A stretch of 64,000 bases of DNA, from NCBI RefSeq assembly GCF_042466115.1, contig NZ_JAXHBQ010000001.1:1054001-1118000 (forward strand), in the 5' to 3' direction. The position numbers and the translations under genes were made by a program. The stretch is from SW4 sp042466115. Its GTDB lineage: Bacteria; Pseudomonadota; Alphaproteobacteria; Rhodobacterales; Rhodobacteraceae. The notes under the pieces were generated by a model. That model did no database searches, was not told the origin of the DNA, and saw nothing but the letters and a program-made list of their open reading frames with translations. Position 1 is the first letter of the stretch, and every line of letters begins with the position of its first letter. Positions 41,997 to 50,957 of this stretch are shown here, piece by piece.

Positions 41997-43879
41997 CAGG
42001 CGACCCTCTCTGTGCCGGATTTCTTTTCATGCGAGAAGCGTGCGCCCAATGTGCACGGCGCGCGTGTGTCATCACCCCCCAAGTCGGCTCGTTTGGATCC
42101 GCGAACGTTTGGCGTCCCTTTCTCCCAACGCGCCTCTTTTTCAGCGGCATCCAGGCATCGGTCCAGCGAAGCTGCCGTCAGCTTGTGCTGGGTATGGGTC
42201 GTCGAACCGATCTTCATCATATTGACGCGGCGGATCTCAAACGGATCCATTTCAAGTGCTTCCGCGGCCATGTCCATCATGCTTTCGGTGGCGAATTGTG
42301 CCTGCATGCCGCCAAAGGTGCGGAATGCGCCGGACGGTGTGTTGTTGGTGTAAACGGCCGTGGTATCGACGCTCAGGTTGTCCACCGCATAAGGGCCACA
42401 GGACAGGATCGCCGCCTTGCGCATGACACCCTCGCTCGACATCCCGTAGGCGCCGCCATCCGATATCATCTTGAACTGGATCGCGGTAATTTCGCCGTTC
42501 CATTTCAAGCCCATCTTGTAGTGGACCCGCGACGGGTGCCGCTTGGCAGATGCGATGATGCTTTCTTCGCGGGTGAAGTTCAGTTGCACAGGACGATGGG
42601 TTTTCATCGCGACAAGGGCCAGCATCCCTTGGTAGATCATGTCTTCCTTGCCGCCAAATCCACCGCCCACAGGGCTCATAATAAAGCGAACCTTGTTGAT
42701 GGGTTTCCCAAGGATGTGGGCCAGCATGTGCCGGTGGTGCGTGATGTTCTGGGAGGGCGAAATCACCACCACCACATCATCGGGATCGACATAGGCAATT
42801 CCGGCTTCCGGCTCCAAATAGGCGTGTTCAACCTGCTGGGTCGAAAAGTGGTCTTCCAAAACGATATCCGCATTGGCGAACCCCGCCTCGATATCACCTT
42901 TTCTGACTGGGATATGCTTGACGATGTTGTCTTCAGCGTAGTCGTGAACGACGGCCGCGCCCTTTTTCATCGCATCTTCGGGGTCAAACACCCCTGGCAA
43001 CTCCTCGTAAACGACCTTGATCTTGGCAAGCGCACGTCGCGCCGTCACCAGATCTTCCGCCGCAACCGCTGCAACCGCCTCGCCGACATGGCGAACCTTG
43101 CCCCGCGCCATGATCGGCTGGTCATGGACGAACACGCCAAAACCATCCGTTTCAGCCGGAACATCGTCAGAGGTAATCACGCATACCACGCCCTCCATCG
43201 CGTCCGCCTCGCTCGTATCGATCGAGACGATGTTGGCATGCGGGTGCGGTGACCGCAGAACCTGCATTTGCAACATTTCCGGCATCTTCATGTCGGCCGC
43301 ATACCGCAGACGACCAGAGACCTTTGAGGGCGCATCCAGCCGGCGAACGTTGTGCCCGATATATGAGGTTCCCACAGCTTCTTCTTCGAGGTGCTCTTCG
43401 GTCATGTCGCCGGCGATCACGGCTTTCGCCAACTCGACAGCTTCGAAGATCTTGGTGTAACCCGTGCAGCGACAAATGTTGCCGCCCAGACGCTCCTTGA
43501 TCTCTTCGATCCCGGCATCAGGGTTTTCGCGCAACGCCGACGTCGCCGCCATCACCATTCCTGGAATGCAATATCCACACTGGCTGGCACCCGTCTTGTG
43601 GAACGCCTTTTGCATCGGGGTCAATTCACCGGGCACGGCAAGGCCCTCGATCGTCTCGATTTTCGCTCCGGACGCCTTGGCGACCGGCATAAGGCAGGAC
43701 TTCACCAACTTGCCATCAACAAAAACCGAGCACGTGCCGCATTCGCCCGCGCCACAACCCTCCTTGGTTCCCGTCAGGTTCAGGTCATCGCGCAGGAAAT
43801 CCAGAAGACGTTTGTGCGTATCGGTTTCTTTCGAAATCTTGCGATTGTTCACTTCAAGGTCGATCTTGAACTTAGACAT
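41996..43879 (-). CDS. Molybdenum hydroxylase: 2Fe-2S domain fused to N-terminal Moco domain
   Basis: 627 residues. Residues 1-160 are the two [2Fe-2S] domains (GCGAGECGTCSV; QCGYCIPGM; GGNICRCTGYTKI). The rest is the first part of the molybdopterin subunit, with VGEAVAAVAAEDLVTARRAL, VEHAYLEPEAGIAYV and the Moco-binding VGGGFGGKED. These enzymes hydroxylate aldehydes or heterocycles using water. The fusion of iron-sulfur and Moco parts resembles E. coli XdhD. It overlaps the FAD subunit by 8 nt. The last 40 residues before the stop look poorly conserved. The C-terminal third is encoded by the next frame. Confidence 0.9.
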   Translation of the reverse strand: MSKFKIDLEVNNRKISKETDTHKRLLDFLRDDLNLTGTKEGCGAGECGTCSVFVDGKLVKSCLMPVAKASGAKIETIEGLAVPGELTPMQKAFHKTGASQCGYCIPGMVMAATSALRENPDAGIEEIKERLGGNICRCTGYTKIFEAVELAKAVIAGDMTEEHLEEEAVGTSYIGHNVRRLDAPSKVSGRLRYAADMKMPEMLQMQVLRSPHPHANIVSIDTSEADAMEGVVCVITSDDVPAETDGFGVFVHDQPIMARGKVRHVGEAVAAVAAEDLVTARRALAKIKVVYEELPGVFDPEDAMKKGAAVVHDYAEDNIVKHIPVRKGDIEAGFANADIVLEDHFSTQQVEHAYLEPEAGIAYVDPDDVVVVISPSQNITHHRHMLAHILGKPINKVRFIMSPVGGGFGGKEDMIYQGMLALVAMKTHRPVQLNFTREESIIASAKRHPSRVHYKMGLKWNGEITAIQFKMISDGGAYGMSSEGVMRKAAILSCGPYAVDNLSVDTTAVYTNNTPSGAFRTFGGMQAQFATESMMDMAAEALEMDPFEIRRVNMMKIGSTTHTQHKLTAASLDRCLDAAEKEARWEKGTPNVRGSKRADLGGDDTRAPCTLGARFSHEKKSGTERVA

Positions 43880-44792
43880 TTGCTGTCTCCCCTAGGTCTT
43901 CGAATTTGATGTCGACATCCGGTTGATCGTCCAACGCCTCTTCGATGGCCGCCTGAACGAACCCCACAACGACGCTGCGGCGATATTCTTGGCGGCTGCG
44001 CGACGCGACCTCGTCGGCGGCAAGCTGTGCCGCTTCATTGATTGACCGACGCGAAATCTTTTCACCGCGCAGCTTGGCTTCAATTGTGTTCAACCGCATG
44101 GGTTTGGGGCCAACGCCGCCAAGGGCCAGTCGGACATCCTCGAACACTCTCCCGTCGCGGCAAGCCCGCACGAGAGCCGCACAACACGCGACGGAAATGA
44201 CCAGAGACCTGCGTTGCCCGACCTTTTGGAAGGACCCGCCGTATCCGGCCATCGCATCCAGCGATACGGACGAAATAATCTCGCCGGGTTCAATCACCGT
44301 GCGACCGGGCCCGGTTATAAATTCGGAAACGCCCACCTCACGAGTCTTGATCTCGTCGCCCTCAAGGCGCGACAGCTCAAGCACAGCGTTCAGCGCCGCG
44401 GCGGGCGGTGTGCCATCGGCCACCGGTGACGCATTGGCAAGGTTTCCTGCCAGTGTCGCCTGTTCGCGAATTTGGTCGTCCGCAAACCAGATAGAGCAAT
44501 ACGGCATGCACGGCAGCAAATGGCGCAGCGTCGCGTCTGTCAGAAAGTCCTGATAAACGACGTTCGCGCCAAGCCGAACGCGGCCATTGCTGACGGTATG
44601 TCCGTTGAACTCTTCAATGCGCGTCACATCAACGAAAGACGGGATATGAACATCCCCCGCCCGGCCCTCGCGGGCCCAAGGCAGGATATCCGTCGCACCG
44701 GAGACGAGCCTGCTGCCCTCGGGCGCATTTGACCAAAGGTTCAATGCATCCCGAAGATTAGTTGGCAAATGATAGTCATCGTAAGTCAACAT
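43872..44792 (-). CDS. Molybdenum hydroxylase FAD-binding subunit (CoxM/XdhB-like)
   Basis: 306 residues. The FAD-binding loops are SRLVSGATDILPWAREG and ATLAGNLANASPVADGTPPA, followed by the CO-dehydrogenase-flavoprotein C-terminal domain (RLALGGVGPKPMRLNTIEAKL). It transfers electrons from the iron-sulfur clusters to NAD+ or another acceptor. Together with the two following frames it makes a complete three-cofactor enzyme. It lies 25 nt after the alcohol dehydrogenase gene and overlaps the next gene by 8 nt. Confidence 0.92.
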   Translation of the reverse strand: MLTYDDYHLPTNLRDALNLWSNAPEGSRLVSGATDILPWAREGRAGDVHIPSFVDVTRIEEFNGHTVSNGRVRLGANVVYQDFLTDATLRHLLPCMPYCSIWFADDQIREQATLAGNLANASPVADGTPPAAALNAVLELSRLEGDEIKTREVGVSEFITGPGRTVIEPGEIISSVSLDAMAGYGGSFQKVGQRRSLVISVACCAALVRACRDGRVFEDVRLALGGVGPKPMRLNTIEAKLRGEKISRRSINEAAQLAADEVASRSRQEYRRSVVVGFVQAAIEEALDDQPDVDIKFEDLGETANV

Positions 44793-44817
44793 AACTCGTC
44801 TCCCTGTGTGCTACGGC

Positions 44818-45981
44818 TTATTCCGCGGCGACCTTGTTCGCTGCGGCGTGCTTGTTCTTCACAACCACCTTGATCGCGTCTTCAACACGGTCCTTCGCGT
44901 AACGAAGGGCTTCTTGAAGGTCGGCCATGTCGAAGGTGTGCGTGTGGATCAGGGTCGCATCGAACCGCTTCTGGCGCATATACGCCTCGGCGCGATGGGT
45001 CGCTGTCTTACCTTCGCCACGAATGCCGTAGAGGTAGATGTTATTGCGCACCAAGTAAGCCACATCCACTTCGTCGGGCTTGTGCGGGAACGCAGCCAGG
45101 CAGATCTTGCCGCCACGGTTCAGCATCTGTGCCGCCTGATTGGTCCCGTCCGGCGCGCCAGCGCATTCGACAACGTAATCGACACCTTTGCCGCCGGTCA
45201 GTTCCCTTACCTTCTCGACGACATCTTCGTTGCGCACGTTGATCACATGATCCGCGCCAAGCTGCTTGCCGATCTCAAGGCGATTGTCCCGTGTGCCTGT
45301 CAGGATCACAGGCTGCGCGCCAAGCGCCTTGGCGACGGCTGCACCCATCAGTCCGATTGGACCTGGCCCCGTGACCACTACGCTTTCACCTGCAACCAGT
45401 CCGCCCAGCTCTGTCAGGCCGTACATCGCGGTGCCAGCGGTCACCACCAAAGTGGCCTCTTCGTCTGACATCGTGTCCGCGACATGAACCAACGTGTTGA
45501 TATTGTTCACCGCGTATTCGGCAAAACCACCATCGGTCGTGAACCCGTTGGCGCGGTGGCCCTTGTCCACATCGCCGTAATTCTTGCCGTAGTTGTGGCA
45601 GGACGTATACATCCCCGCCCGACAACGTTTGCACTGGCCACAGCCTGCGTGAATCTCGACCGTGACACGCTCGCCGATTTCGTATTCGTCGACACCTGGC
45701 CCCAAGGCCACCACTGTGCCCATGTATTCGTGGCCCGGCGTGAAGTTCTTGTTGAACGGATCACCGCCATGGATCTGCGCCGGCGGACCATGGTGAATGA
45801 TTTCAAGATCAGTCGCACAAATGGCCACTGCGTCAATGCGCACAAGCACTTCGGCTTTTTCCGGCGTCGGAACGTCCTTGTCCTCAAGTGAAATCTCGCC
45901 CGGGTTTCCAAGAACCCATGCTTTCATCTTGTCTGGAATAGGGTAGTCCGAGCTTACGGTCACATTCTTTGGCATCGCCAT
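44818..45981 (-). CDS. Zinc-dependent alcohol dehydrogenase (MDR family)
   Basis: 387 residues. The catalytic zinc ligands are Cys55 (AICATDLEI), His84 and Glu85 (TPGHEYMG). The structural zinc uses Cys114, Cys117, Cys120 and Cys128 (CGQCKRCRAGMYTSC). The nucleotide fold is VVVTGPGPIGLMGAAVAK. It probably oxidises a polyol or alcohol to an aldehyde or ketone, feeding the molybdenum hydroxylase encoded next. It is the first enzyme gene after the IclR regulator, with a 35 nt gap and a GGAGGAAGA site before the ATG at 45981. Confidence 0.92.
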   Translation of the reverse strand: MAMPKNVTVSSDYPIPDKMKAWVLGNPGEISLEDKDVPTPEKAEVLVRIDAVAICATDLEIIHHGPPAQIHGGDPFNKNFTPGHEYMGTVVALGPGVDEYEIGERVTVEIHAGCGQCKRCRAGMYTSCHNYGKNYGDVDKGHRANGFTTDGGFAEYAVNNINTLVHVADTMSDEEATLVVTAGTAMYGLTELGGLVAGESVVVTGPGPIGLMGAAVAKALGAQPVILTGTRDNRLEIGKQLGADHVINVRNEDVVEKVRELTGGKGVDYVVECAGAPDGTNQAAQMLNRGGKICLAAFPHKPDEVDVAYLVRNNIYLYGIRGEGKTATHRAEAYMRQKRFDATLIHTHTFDMADLQEALRYAKDRVEDAIKVVVKNKHAAANKVAAE

Positions 45982-46016
45982 TCTGTCTTCCTCCAGTTGA
46001 TTTAGAAATCTTCGAT

Positions 46017-46883
46017 TTATTGCTTCGCCGCTCTCAAGCGCCTTGAGAACTCAACCCCGGCCTCGGCCATCTTTCTGGCAACCGTCCCGCGGTAGTCTCC
46101 GGTCAAGTGTTCAGCGGGTCCCGACGCAGAAATGGAACCGACGATTGCACCGCCCCCGTCCCGCAGGGCCGCCCCCAAGCAAACCACACCGCTTTTCAAT
46201 TCTTCATCGTCGATCGAATAGCCGCGGCGACGGACCAGTCGCAGTTCTTCGATCAACCCGGCCAGGCTTGTAATCGTCTTGTCCGTGTATCGCGTCAGAC
46301 CATTGGCCGAGATCACCCGAACAAGTTCAACTTCAGGCAACCAAGCCAGAATTGCCTTACCGGTCGCCGTCGCATGCAGCGCGGTCATCTTGGTGATTTC
46401 GTCCGGCTCAAGAAATGAATCTACCACGTCGGCTGACGCGAACCGAAGCTTGGTCAAAAGAGATGTTTCAGCCATGATGGCCAGTTGCACAGTAAGGCCA
46501 AGCTTCTCGCCCAGATCGCGAAGATCCCTCTTGAGAAGCACTTCAGGGCCATAAAGGCTATCCTCAAGCTCTACGAGTTCGCGGACCTTGCGGCCAATCA
46601 CATAGCCACGGCTTCGCCCCAAACGCTCGACATACCCTCGGGCGACAAGCGTAGAAATCAGATGATGGCAAGTCGACGCATTCAGGCCCAGACGGTCTGC
46701 CAAATCAGACAGGGCCAATCCTTCATGCTCGCTCGCCAAAACTTCGACAATATCAAGCGCACGAGCCACGGATTGTATCTGGCGAGCACCCGAAACACGG
46801 CCTTCACTCGCCACATCGGTTTGGGCGCCGCCATCAGCACCTTTCGATCCGAATGCTTGTGATTGTTCATGCTTCACAGTCAT
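46017..46883 (-). CDS. IclR-family transcriptional regulator
   Basis: 288 residues. The N-terminal winged helix-turn-helix (VLASEHEGLALSDLADRLGLNASTCHHLISTL) is followed by the effector-binding IclR domain (GLTVQLAIMAE, ALHATATGKAILAWLP, RRGYSIDDEELKSGVVCLGA). It heads the catabolic run and is most likely its regulator, responding to the substrate or an intermediate. A very strong GGAGGGAGGA site precedes the start. A palindrome TTTCA-N5-TGAAA lies about 70 nt upstream and probably is its operator. Confidence 0.93.
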   Translation of the reverse strand: MTVKHEQSQAFGSKGADGGAQTDVASEGRVSGARQIQSVARALDIVEVLASEHEGLALSDLADRLGLNASTCHHLISTLVARGYVERLGRSRGYVIGRKVRELVELEDSLYGPEVLLKRDLRDLGEKLGLTVQLAIMAETSLLTKLRFASADVVDSFLEPDEITKMTALHATATGKAILAWLPEVELVRVISANGLTRYTDKTITSLAGLIEELRLVRRRGYSIDDEELKSGVVCLGAALRDGGGAIVGSISASGPAEHLTGDYRGTVARKMAEAGVEFSRRLRAAKQ

Positions 46884-46932
46884 TGTCCTCCCTCCTTTAC
46901 GGTTGTTGATCTGAATCTTTTTAGCAACAAAA

Positions 46933-46967
46933 TTTCATAATGTCGTGTTCAATTTCATATTGTGAAA
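46933..46967. promoter_or_regulatory. Candidate IclR operator pair upstream of the catabolic operon
   Basis: TTTCATATTGTGAAA at 46953-46967 is a perfect 5-nt-arm palindrome. A partial copy beginning TTTCATAATG starts at 46933, exactly 20 nt (two helical turns) away. IclR-family operators are commonly TTTC/GAAA palindromes, and repeated sites on one DNA face suit their tetrameric binding. Binding is inferred. Confidence 0.5.
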
Positions 46968-47523
46968 CTGACAGTGGGCCTTGCGATAACTCACAGCAGG
47001 CGAAAGGGAACGTTTCTCTTTTGATTTCAGTGCCAAATAAACGTCCGAGCCGTCCTCACTTCAAACGGCGACGATGCGCGTCAGAGCGCGGGCTGAGGGG
47101 GGGCATTCAAAAAGAGGGCAGTCAATTCGACGTGGTTGCGGACTAACCCGCATGATTCTGCGCGGCGTCATAGCCATCGCGTCAACACTTACCGAGACAC
47201 CGATACTCGAAGCTCATTACTCACGTCGTCCGTCAAATGAACCAACTTCATGTCGCCCAAAAATCGCAGCGGGACTTCTTGATATGAAAAGGCACGTGCG
47301 TCGAGATGTCGGAGCTGTATCCCTTCCATTGTCAGGTTTTCGGGAGCAGCAGTCCCAGATACGTAGCAGCCATCAAGCTTCCACACATGCGAGCAAATGC
47401 TGCGTCAGCAAAAGCCGCATCTGCGCAGTTCAGCTTTGTCCGCAAAGCCGCCACTCAAGTTAACTACGTTCAACAGCCGCCACCCCCGTGACGGGCGCGC
47501 GGTGCATTCTGCCCCCAAACGCC
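46968..47523. other. Intergenic stretch between the IclR operon and yebC
   Basis: About 550 nt without a convincing gene on either strand. The open frames present are short, overlap one another and lack ribosome-binding sites. No RNA gene or transposase remnant was recognised. It marks the right edge of the accessory-looking region. Confidence 0.5.
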
Positions 47524-48273
47524 CTAGCCATTGGCAAAGGCTTCCATCACCTCGTCGGACGCGTCCAGATTGGTCGTGACCGTCTGGATATCGTCATCAT
47601 CTTCCAGCGCATCCACCAGCTTCATCAGCTTGGTCAGCCCGTCCAGATCAAGGTCGGTCTGCATATTGGGTTGCCAGATCAGCTTGGTTGATTCCGACTC
47701 GCCCAAGGCGGCCTCGAGCGCAGTGGAGACTTCGTTCAGGTCCGTGTCGGCGCAGATAATGACATGGTTTTCATCCGTGCTTTCGCAATCCTCGGCGCCC
47801 GCTTCGATGGCGGCCATCATCACGGTATCGGCGTCGCCCACGGAAGCGGGGTAGATCACCTGCCCCTTGCGGTCGAACATGAAACCCACGCTGCCGGTTT
47901 CGCCCAGGTTTCCGCCGTTCTTGGAAAACGTCGACCGCACGGTGGATGCGGTGCGATTGCGGTTGTCGGTCATCGCCTCGACGATCACGGCCACGCCGCC
48001 GGGGCCGTAGCCTTCATAGCGGATTTCGTCGTAGTTTTCGGCGTCACCACCTTGGGATTTCTTGATCGCGCGGTCGATCACATCCTTGGGCACGGACGAT
48101 GATTTCGCTTCCTTGACGGCCAGACGCAGGCGCGGGTTCTTGTCGGGGTCGGGGTCGCCCATCTTGGCGGCCACGGTGATTTCTTTGGCCAGCTTGGAAA
48201 ACAGCTTGGAGCGCAGTTTGTCCTGCCGTCCCTTGCGGTGCTGAATGTTTGCCCATTTTGAGTGGCCGGCCAT
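47524..48273 (-). CDS. yebC: YebC/PmpR-family protein
   Basis: 249 residues. The hallmark opening MAGHSKWANIQHRKGRQD is present, followed by SKLAKEITVAAKMG, YEGYGPGGVAVIVEAMTDNR and RSTFSKNGGNLGETGSVGFMF. The family has been described as a DNA-binding regulator and, more recently, as a factor that relieves ribosome stalling at proline runs. The start at 48273 follows GGGAGAG; the long upstream extension is not conserved. It stands alone, divergent from the SLC13 gene. Confidence 0.95.
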   Translation of the reverse strand: MAGHSKWANIQHRKGRQDKLRSKLFSKLAKEITVAAKMGDPDPDKNPRLRLAVKEAKSSSVPKDVIDRAIKKSQGGDAENYDEIRYEGYGPGGVAVIVEAMTDNRNRTASTVRSTFSKNGGNLGETGSVGFMFDRKGQVIYPASVGDADTVMMAAIEAGAEDCESTDENHVIICADTDLNEVSTALEAALGESESTKLIWQPNMQTDLDLDGLTKLMKLVDALEDDDDIQTVTTNLDASDEVMEAFANG

Positions 48274-48356
48274 GGGTGCTCTCCCGAATTGCGATATCTG
48301 CGTCTCTATATGGCAGTCAGGCAGGGGGCTGCAATCCCCGGCGCGCCATACCACAC

Positions 48357-48397
48357 CCATACGGTTTCCATACGCTTTCCATACGGTTTCCATATCG
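48357..48397 (+). repeat. 11-nt tandem repeat (about 3.6 copies)
   Basis: Units start at 48357, 48368, 48379 and 48390. The unit is CCATACGGTTT; the second copy has C for G at position 8 and the fourth is partial. It lies between the divergent yebC and SLC13 starts, about 50 nt before the SLC13 ATG. The period of one helical turn would place the repeats on one face of the DNA. Confidence 0.75.
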
Positions 48398-48443
48398 CGA
48401 TTTTGCCCTGTTTTCGCACCTCGCCCCGCGTTACACCTGTGCT

Positions 48444-50222
48444 ATGACAACAGATCAAATCATCCTCTTTACCCTGTTCGGGTCCGTGTTCGGCATGTTG
48501 CTTTGGGGCAGGTTCCGCTATGATCTTGTGGCCTTTGCGGCGCTGCTGATCGGCGTGGTGCTGGGCGTGGTCCCGACCAAGGATGCCTTCAGCGGCTTTG
48601 GCCATCCCGCCACGATTATCGTCGCTTTGGTGCTTGTGGTTTCGGCCGGTCTGGTGCGGTCCGGCGCGGTTTATCTGATCACCCGCACGCTGGTGGACAG
48701 CACCCGCAGCCTTGGCGCGCATATCGCCATCATGGGCGGGATCGGCGGCGTGCTTTCGGCCTTCATGAACAACGTCGCGGCCCTTGCCTTGCTGATGCCG
48801 GTGGACGTGCAGACCGCGCGCAAGGCGGGGCGCGCACCCAGCCTGTCACTAATGCCGCTGTCATTCGCGACGATCCTTGGCGGCATGGTCACGCTGATCG
48901 GCACACCACCCAATATCATCATTGCCGCGATCCGGCAGGAAAGCCTTGGCGCTCCCTTCAAGATGTTTGATTTCGCGCCCGTGGGTGCAGTGACGGCAAT
49001 TGCCGGCCTGCTGTTTGTCGCCCTGATCGGCTGGCGGCTGATCCCGCAAAAAGACGGCCCAAGCGCTGCACAGGCCCTTGAAAACGTGACAGATTACATC
49101 GCTGAACTGACGGTGCCGGACGGCAGCAAACATATCGGCAAACGGGTAATTGACCTTTACGAGATCGCCGAAAAGAATGATGTCGCCATTCTTGGGATGA
49201 TCCGCGACGGCAAGCGCCGCTATGGCACCGCGCGCAATATCAAGATCAACGCCGGTGACGCGCTGGTCCTCGAAGCGGCGCCCGAAGCTTTGGACGAATT
49301 TCGTGCCGCCCTGTCGCTGAACTTTGCCGATGACACGCGCGAGGACCTGTTGAAAGCCGATGGCGCAGGCCTGTCCGTGATCGAGGTTGTGGTCCCCTCC
49401 GAGGCCCGGATCAACGGCAAGACCGCACAGGCCATTGGCCTGTCGTGGCGCCAGCGCACGGTGCTGATGGGCATCTCGCGTCAAGGCAAGGCGATCCGCA
49501 CCAACCTGCGCAAGACGCAGATCCGTGCGGGCGATATCCTGCTGCTGCTGACCCCCGAAGACAATGCCGCCGACGTGACCGATTGGCTGGGGTGTCTGCC
49601 CCTTGCAGACCGTGGTCTGGCCGTGACCGCCGACAGCAAGGTCTGGTTGGCGATCGGGTTGTTTGGCGGGGCCGTGGCGCTGGCCAGTTTCGGGCTAATC
49701 TACCTGCCCATCGCGCTGGGATTGGTCGTCGTCGCCTATGTCCTGGCAAAGATCGTCCCCCTGTCCGAACTCTACCACCACATCGAATGGCCCGTTGTCG
49801 TCCTGCTGGGATCAATGATCCCGCTGGGCGCGGCGCTGGAAACATCCGGTGGCACCGAACTGATCGCGGGCTGGCTGGTCAGCCTCACGGCGGGCATGGC
49901 GCCATGGATGATCCTGACGGTGCTGATGGTCGTGACGATGACGCTGTCGGATGTGCTCAACAACACAGCCACCACCATCGTCGCCGCCCCCGTTGGCATC
50001 CAGATGGCGCAGACGCTGAACGTATCGCCTGACCCGTTCCTGATGGCCGTGGCCGTGGCGGCATCCTGCGCGTTCCTGACGCCAATCGGGCACAAGAACA
50101 ACACGTTGATCCTTGGTCCCGGCGGCTATGGCTTTGGCGATTACTGGCGTATGGGGCTGCCGCTGGAAATTCTAGTGGTCGCCGTGTCGATCCCGTCAAT
50201 CCTTGTATTCTGGCCGCTTTAG
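48444..50222 (+). CDS. SLC13/DASS-family permease with TrkA-C domains
   Basis: 592 residues. Two blocks of membrane helices flank a soluble middle part (about 195-400) with two RCK_C/TrkA-C domains (HIGKRVIDLYEIAEKNDVAI; IKINAGDALVLEAAPEAL; ITLR-type IRAGDILLLLTPED). SLC13-type signatures are SAFMNNVAALALLMPV, LGGMVTLIGTPPNIIIAA and VAASCAFLTPIGHKNNTLI. Probable sodium- or proton-coupled anion uptake; substrate unknown. Its stop is immediately followed by the ATG of the amidotransferase gene, so they form one unit. A related permease lies convergent downstream. Confidence 0.9.
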   Translation: MTTDQIILFTLFGSVFGMLLWGRFRYDLVAFAALLIGVVLGVVPTKDAFSGFGHPATIIVALVLVVSAGLVRSGAVYLITRTLVDSTRSLGAHIAIMGGIGGVLSAFMNNVAALALLMPVDVQTARKAGRAPSLSLMPLSFATILGGMVTLIGTPPNIIIAAIRQESLGAPFKMFDFAPVGAVTAIAGLLFVALIGWRLIPQKDGPSAAQALENVTDYIAELTVPDGSKHIGKRVIDLYEIAEKNDVAILGMIRDGKRRYGTARNIKINAGDALVLEAAPEALDEFRAALSLNFADDTREDLLKADGAGLSVIEVVVPSEARINGKTAQAIGLSWRQRTVLMGISRQGKAIRTNLRKTQIRAGDILLLLTPEDNAADVTDWLGCLPLADRGLAVTADSKVWLAIGLFGGAVALASFGLIYLPIALGLVVVAYVLAKIVPLSELYHHIEWPVVVLLGSMIPLGAALETSGGTELIAGWLVSLTAGMAPWMILTVLMVVTMTLSDVLNNTATTIVAAPVGIQMAQTLNVSPDPFLMAVAVAASCAFLTPIGHKNNTLILGPGGYGFGDYWRMGLPLEILVVAVSIPSILVFWPL

Positions 50223-50957
50223 ATGACCAAGTTCCTGATCCTGCAACTGCGCCCCGAAACCGAAGCCAGCGAAGATGAATACGCCGCAATCCTGCGCAAG
50301 GGAGGGCTGGCGGCGGGCGACACACACCGCATCCGGCTTGATTGCGAAGACCTGCCACAGGGGCTGGACGTGCGTGACTATGCCGGTGTGATCGTCGGTG
50401 GCGGCCCCGGCTGCGTCAGCGATGCGCCCGCCGACAAGACCCTGCAAGAAGCACGGATCGAAGGCGCCTGCCTGTCGCTGATGCCGCAGATCACGACACT
50501 GGATCATCCGTTCATGGGCTGCTGTTACGGGATCGGCATTCTGGCGCATCATCTGGGTGCCACTGTCAGCAAGGACCGCTACGGCGAACCCGTCGGCGCC
50601 ACACCCTGCACCTTGACGGACGCGGGGCGGGCCGATCCGCTGTTGTCCGGCCTGCCACGCGAATTTGACGCTTTCGTCGGCCACAAGGAAGCGGTTCAAG
50701 ACCTGCCACAGGGTTGCACCCATCTGGTCGCCGGCCCCGCCTGCCCGTTCCAGATGATCCGCCATGGCAGCAACGTTTACGCCACGCAATTCCACCCCGA
50801 AGCCGACGCCGCAGGCTTTGAAACCCGCATCAGGCTTTATAAGGACAAAGGGTATTTTGACCCGTCCGAGGCGGATGACCTGATCGCCATGTGCCGCGCC
50901 GCCGATGTCACAACACCGGAACTGATCCTGCAACGGTTCGTGGAACGCTACGGATAA
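50223..50957 (+). CDS. Class I glutamine amidotransferase-like protein
   Basis: 244 residues with the class I glutaminase fold. The nucleophile is Cys101 in MGCCYGIGILAHHLGA, and the His-Glu pair is His191/Glu193 in ATQFHPEAD. VIVGGGPGCVSD supplies the oxyanion-region glycine loop. It resembles stand-alone GMP-synthase-like glutaminases (YfeJ type), whose amide acceptors vary. It abuts the SLC13 gene with no gap and converges on a second SLC13 gene with a 10 nt overlap. Confidence 0.87.
   Translation: MTKFLILQLRPETEASEDEYAAILRKGGLAAGDTHRIRLDCEDLPQGLDVRDYAGVIVGGGPGCVSDAPADKTLQEARIEGACLSLMPQITTLDHPFMGCCYGIGILAHHLGATVSKDRYGEPVGATPCTLTDAGRADPLLSGLPREFDAFVGHKEAVQDLPQGCTHLVAGPACPFQMIRHGSNVYATQFHPEADAAGFETRIRLYKDKGYFDPSEADDLIAMCRAADVTTPELILQRFVERYG

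Noticed and set aside
28073..46883. Integrative element or prophage around the accessory region
   Set aside because: No transposase, integrase, phage gene or flanking direct repeat was found; transfer is possible but not supported by mobility genes.
47189..47386. Short frames in the gap before yebC
   Set aside because: Mutually overlapping, no ribosome-binding sites, no family features.
48357..48397. Tandem repeats considered as a CRISPR array
   Set aside because: Units are 11 nt with no spacers.
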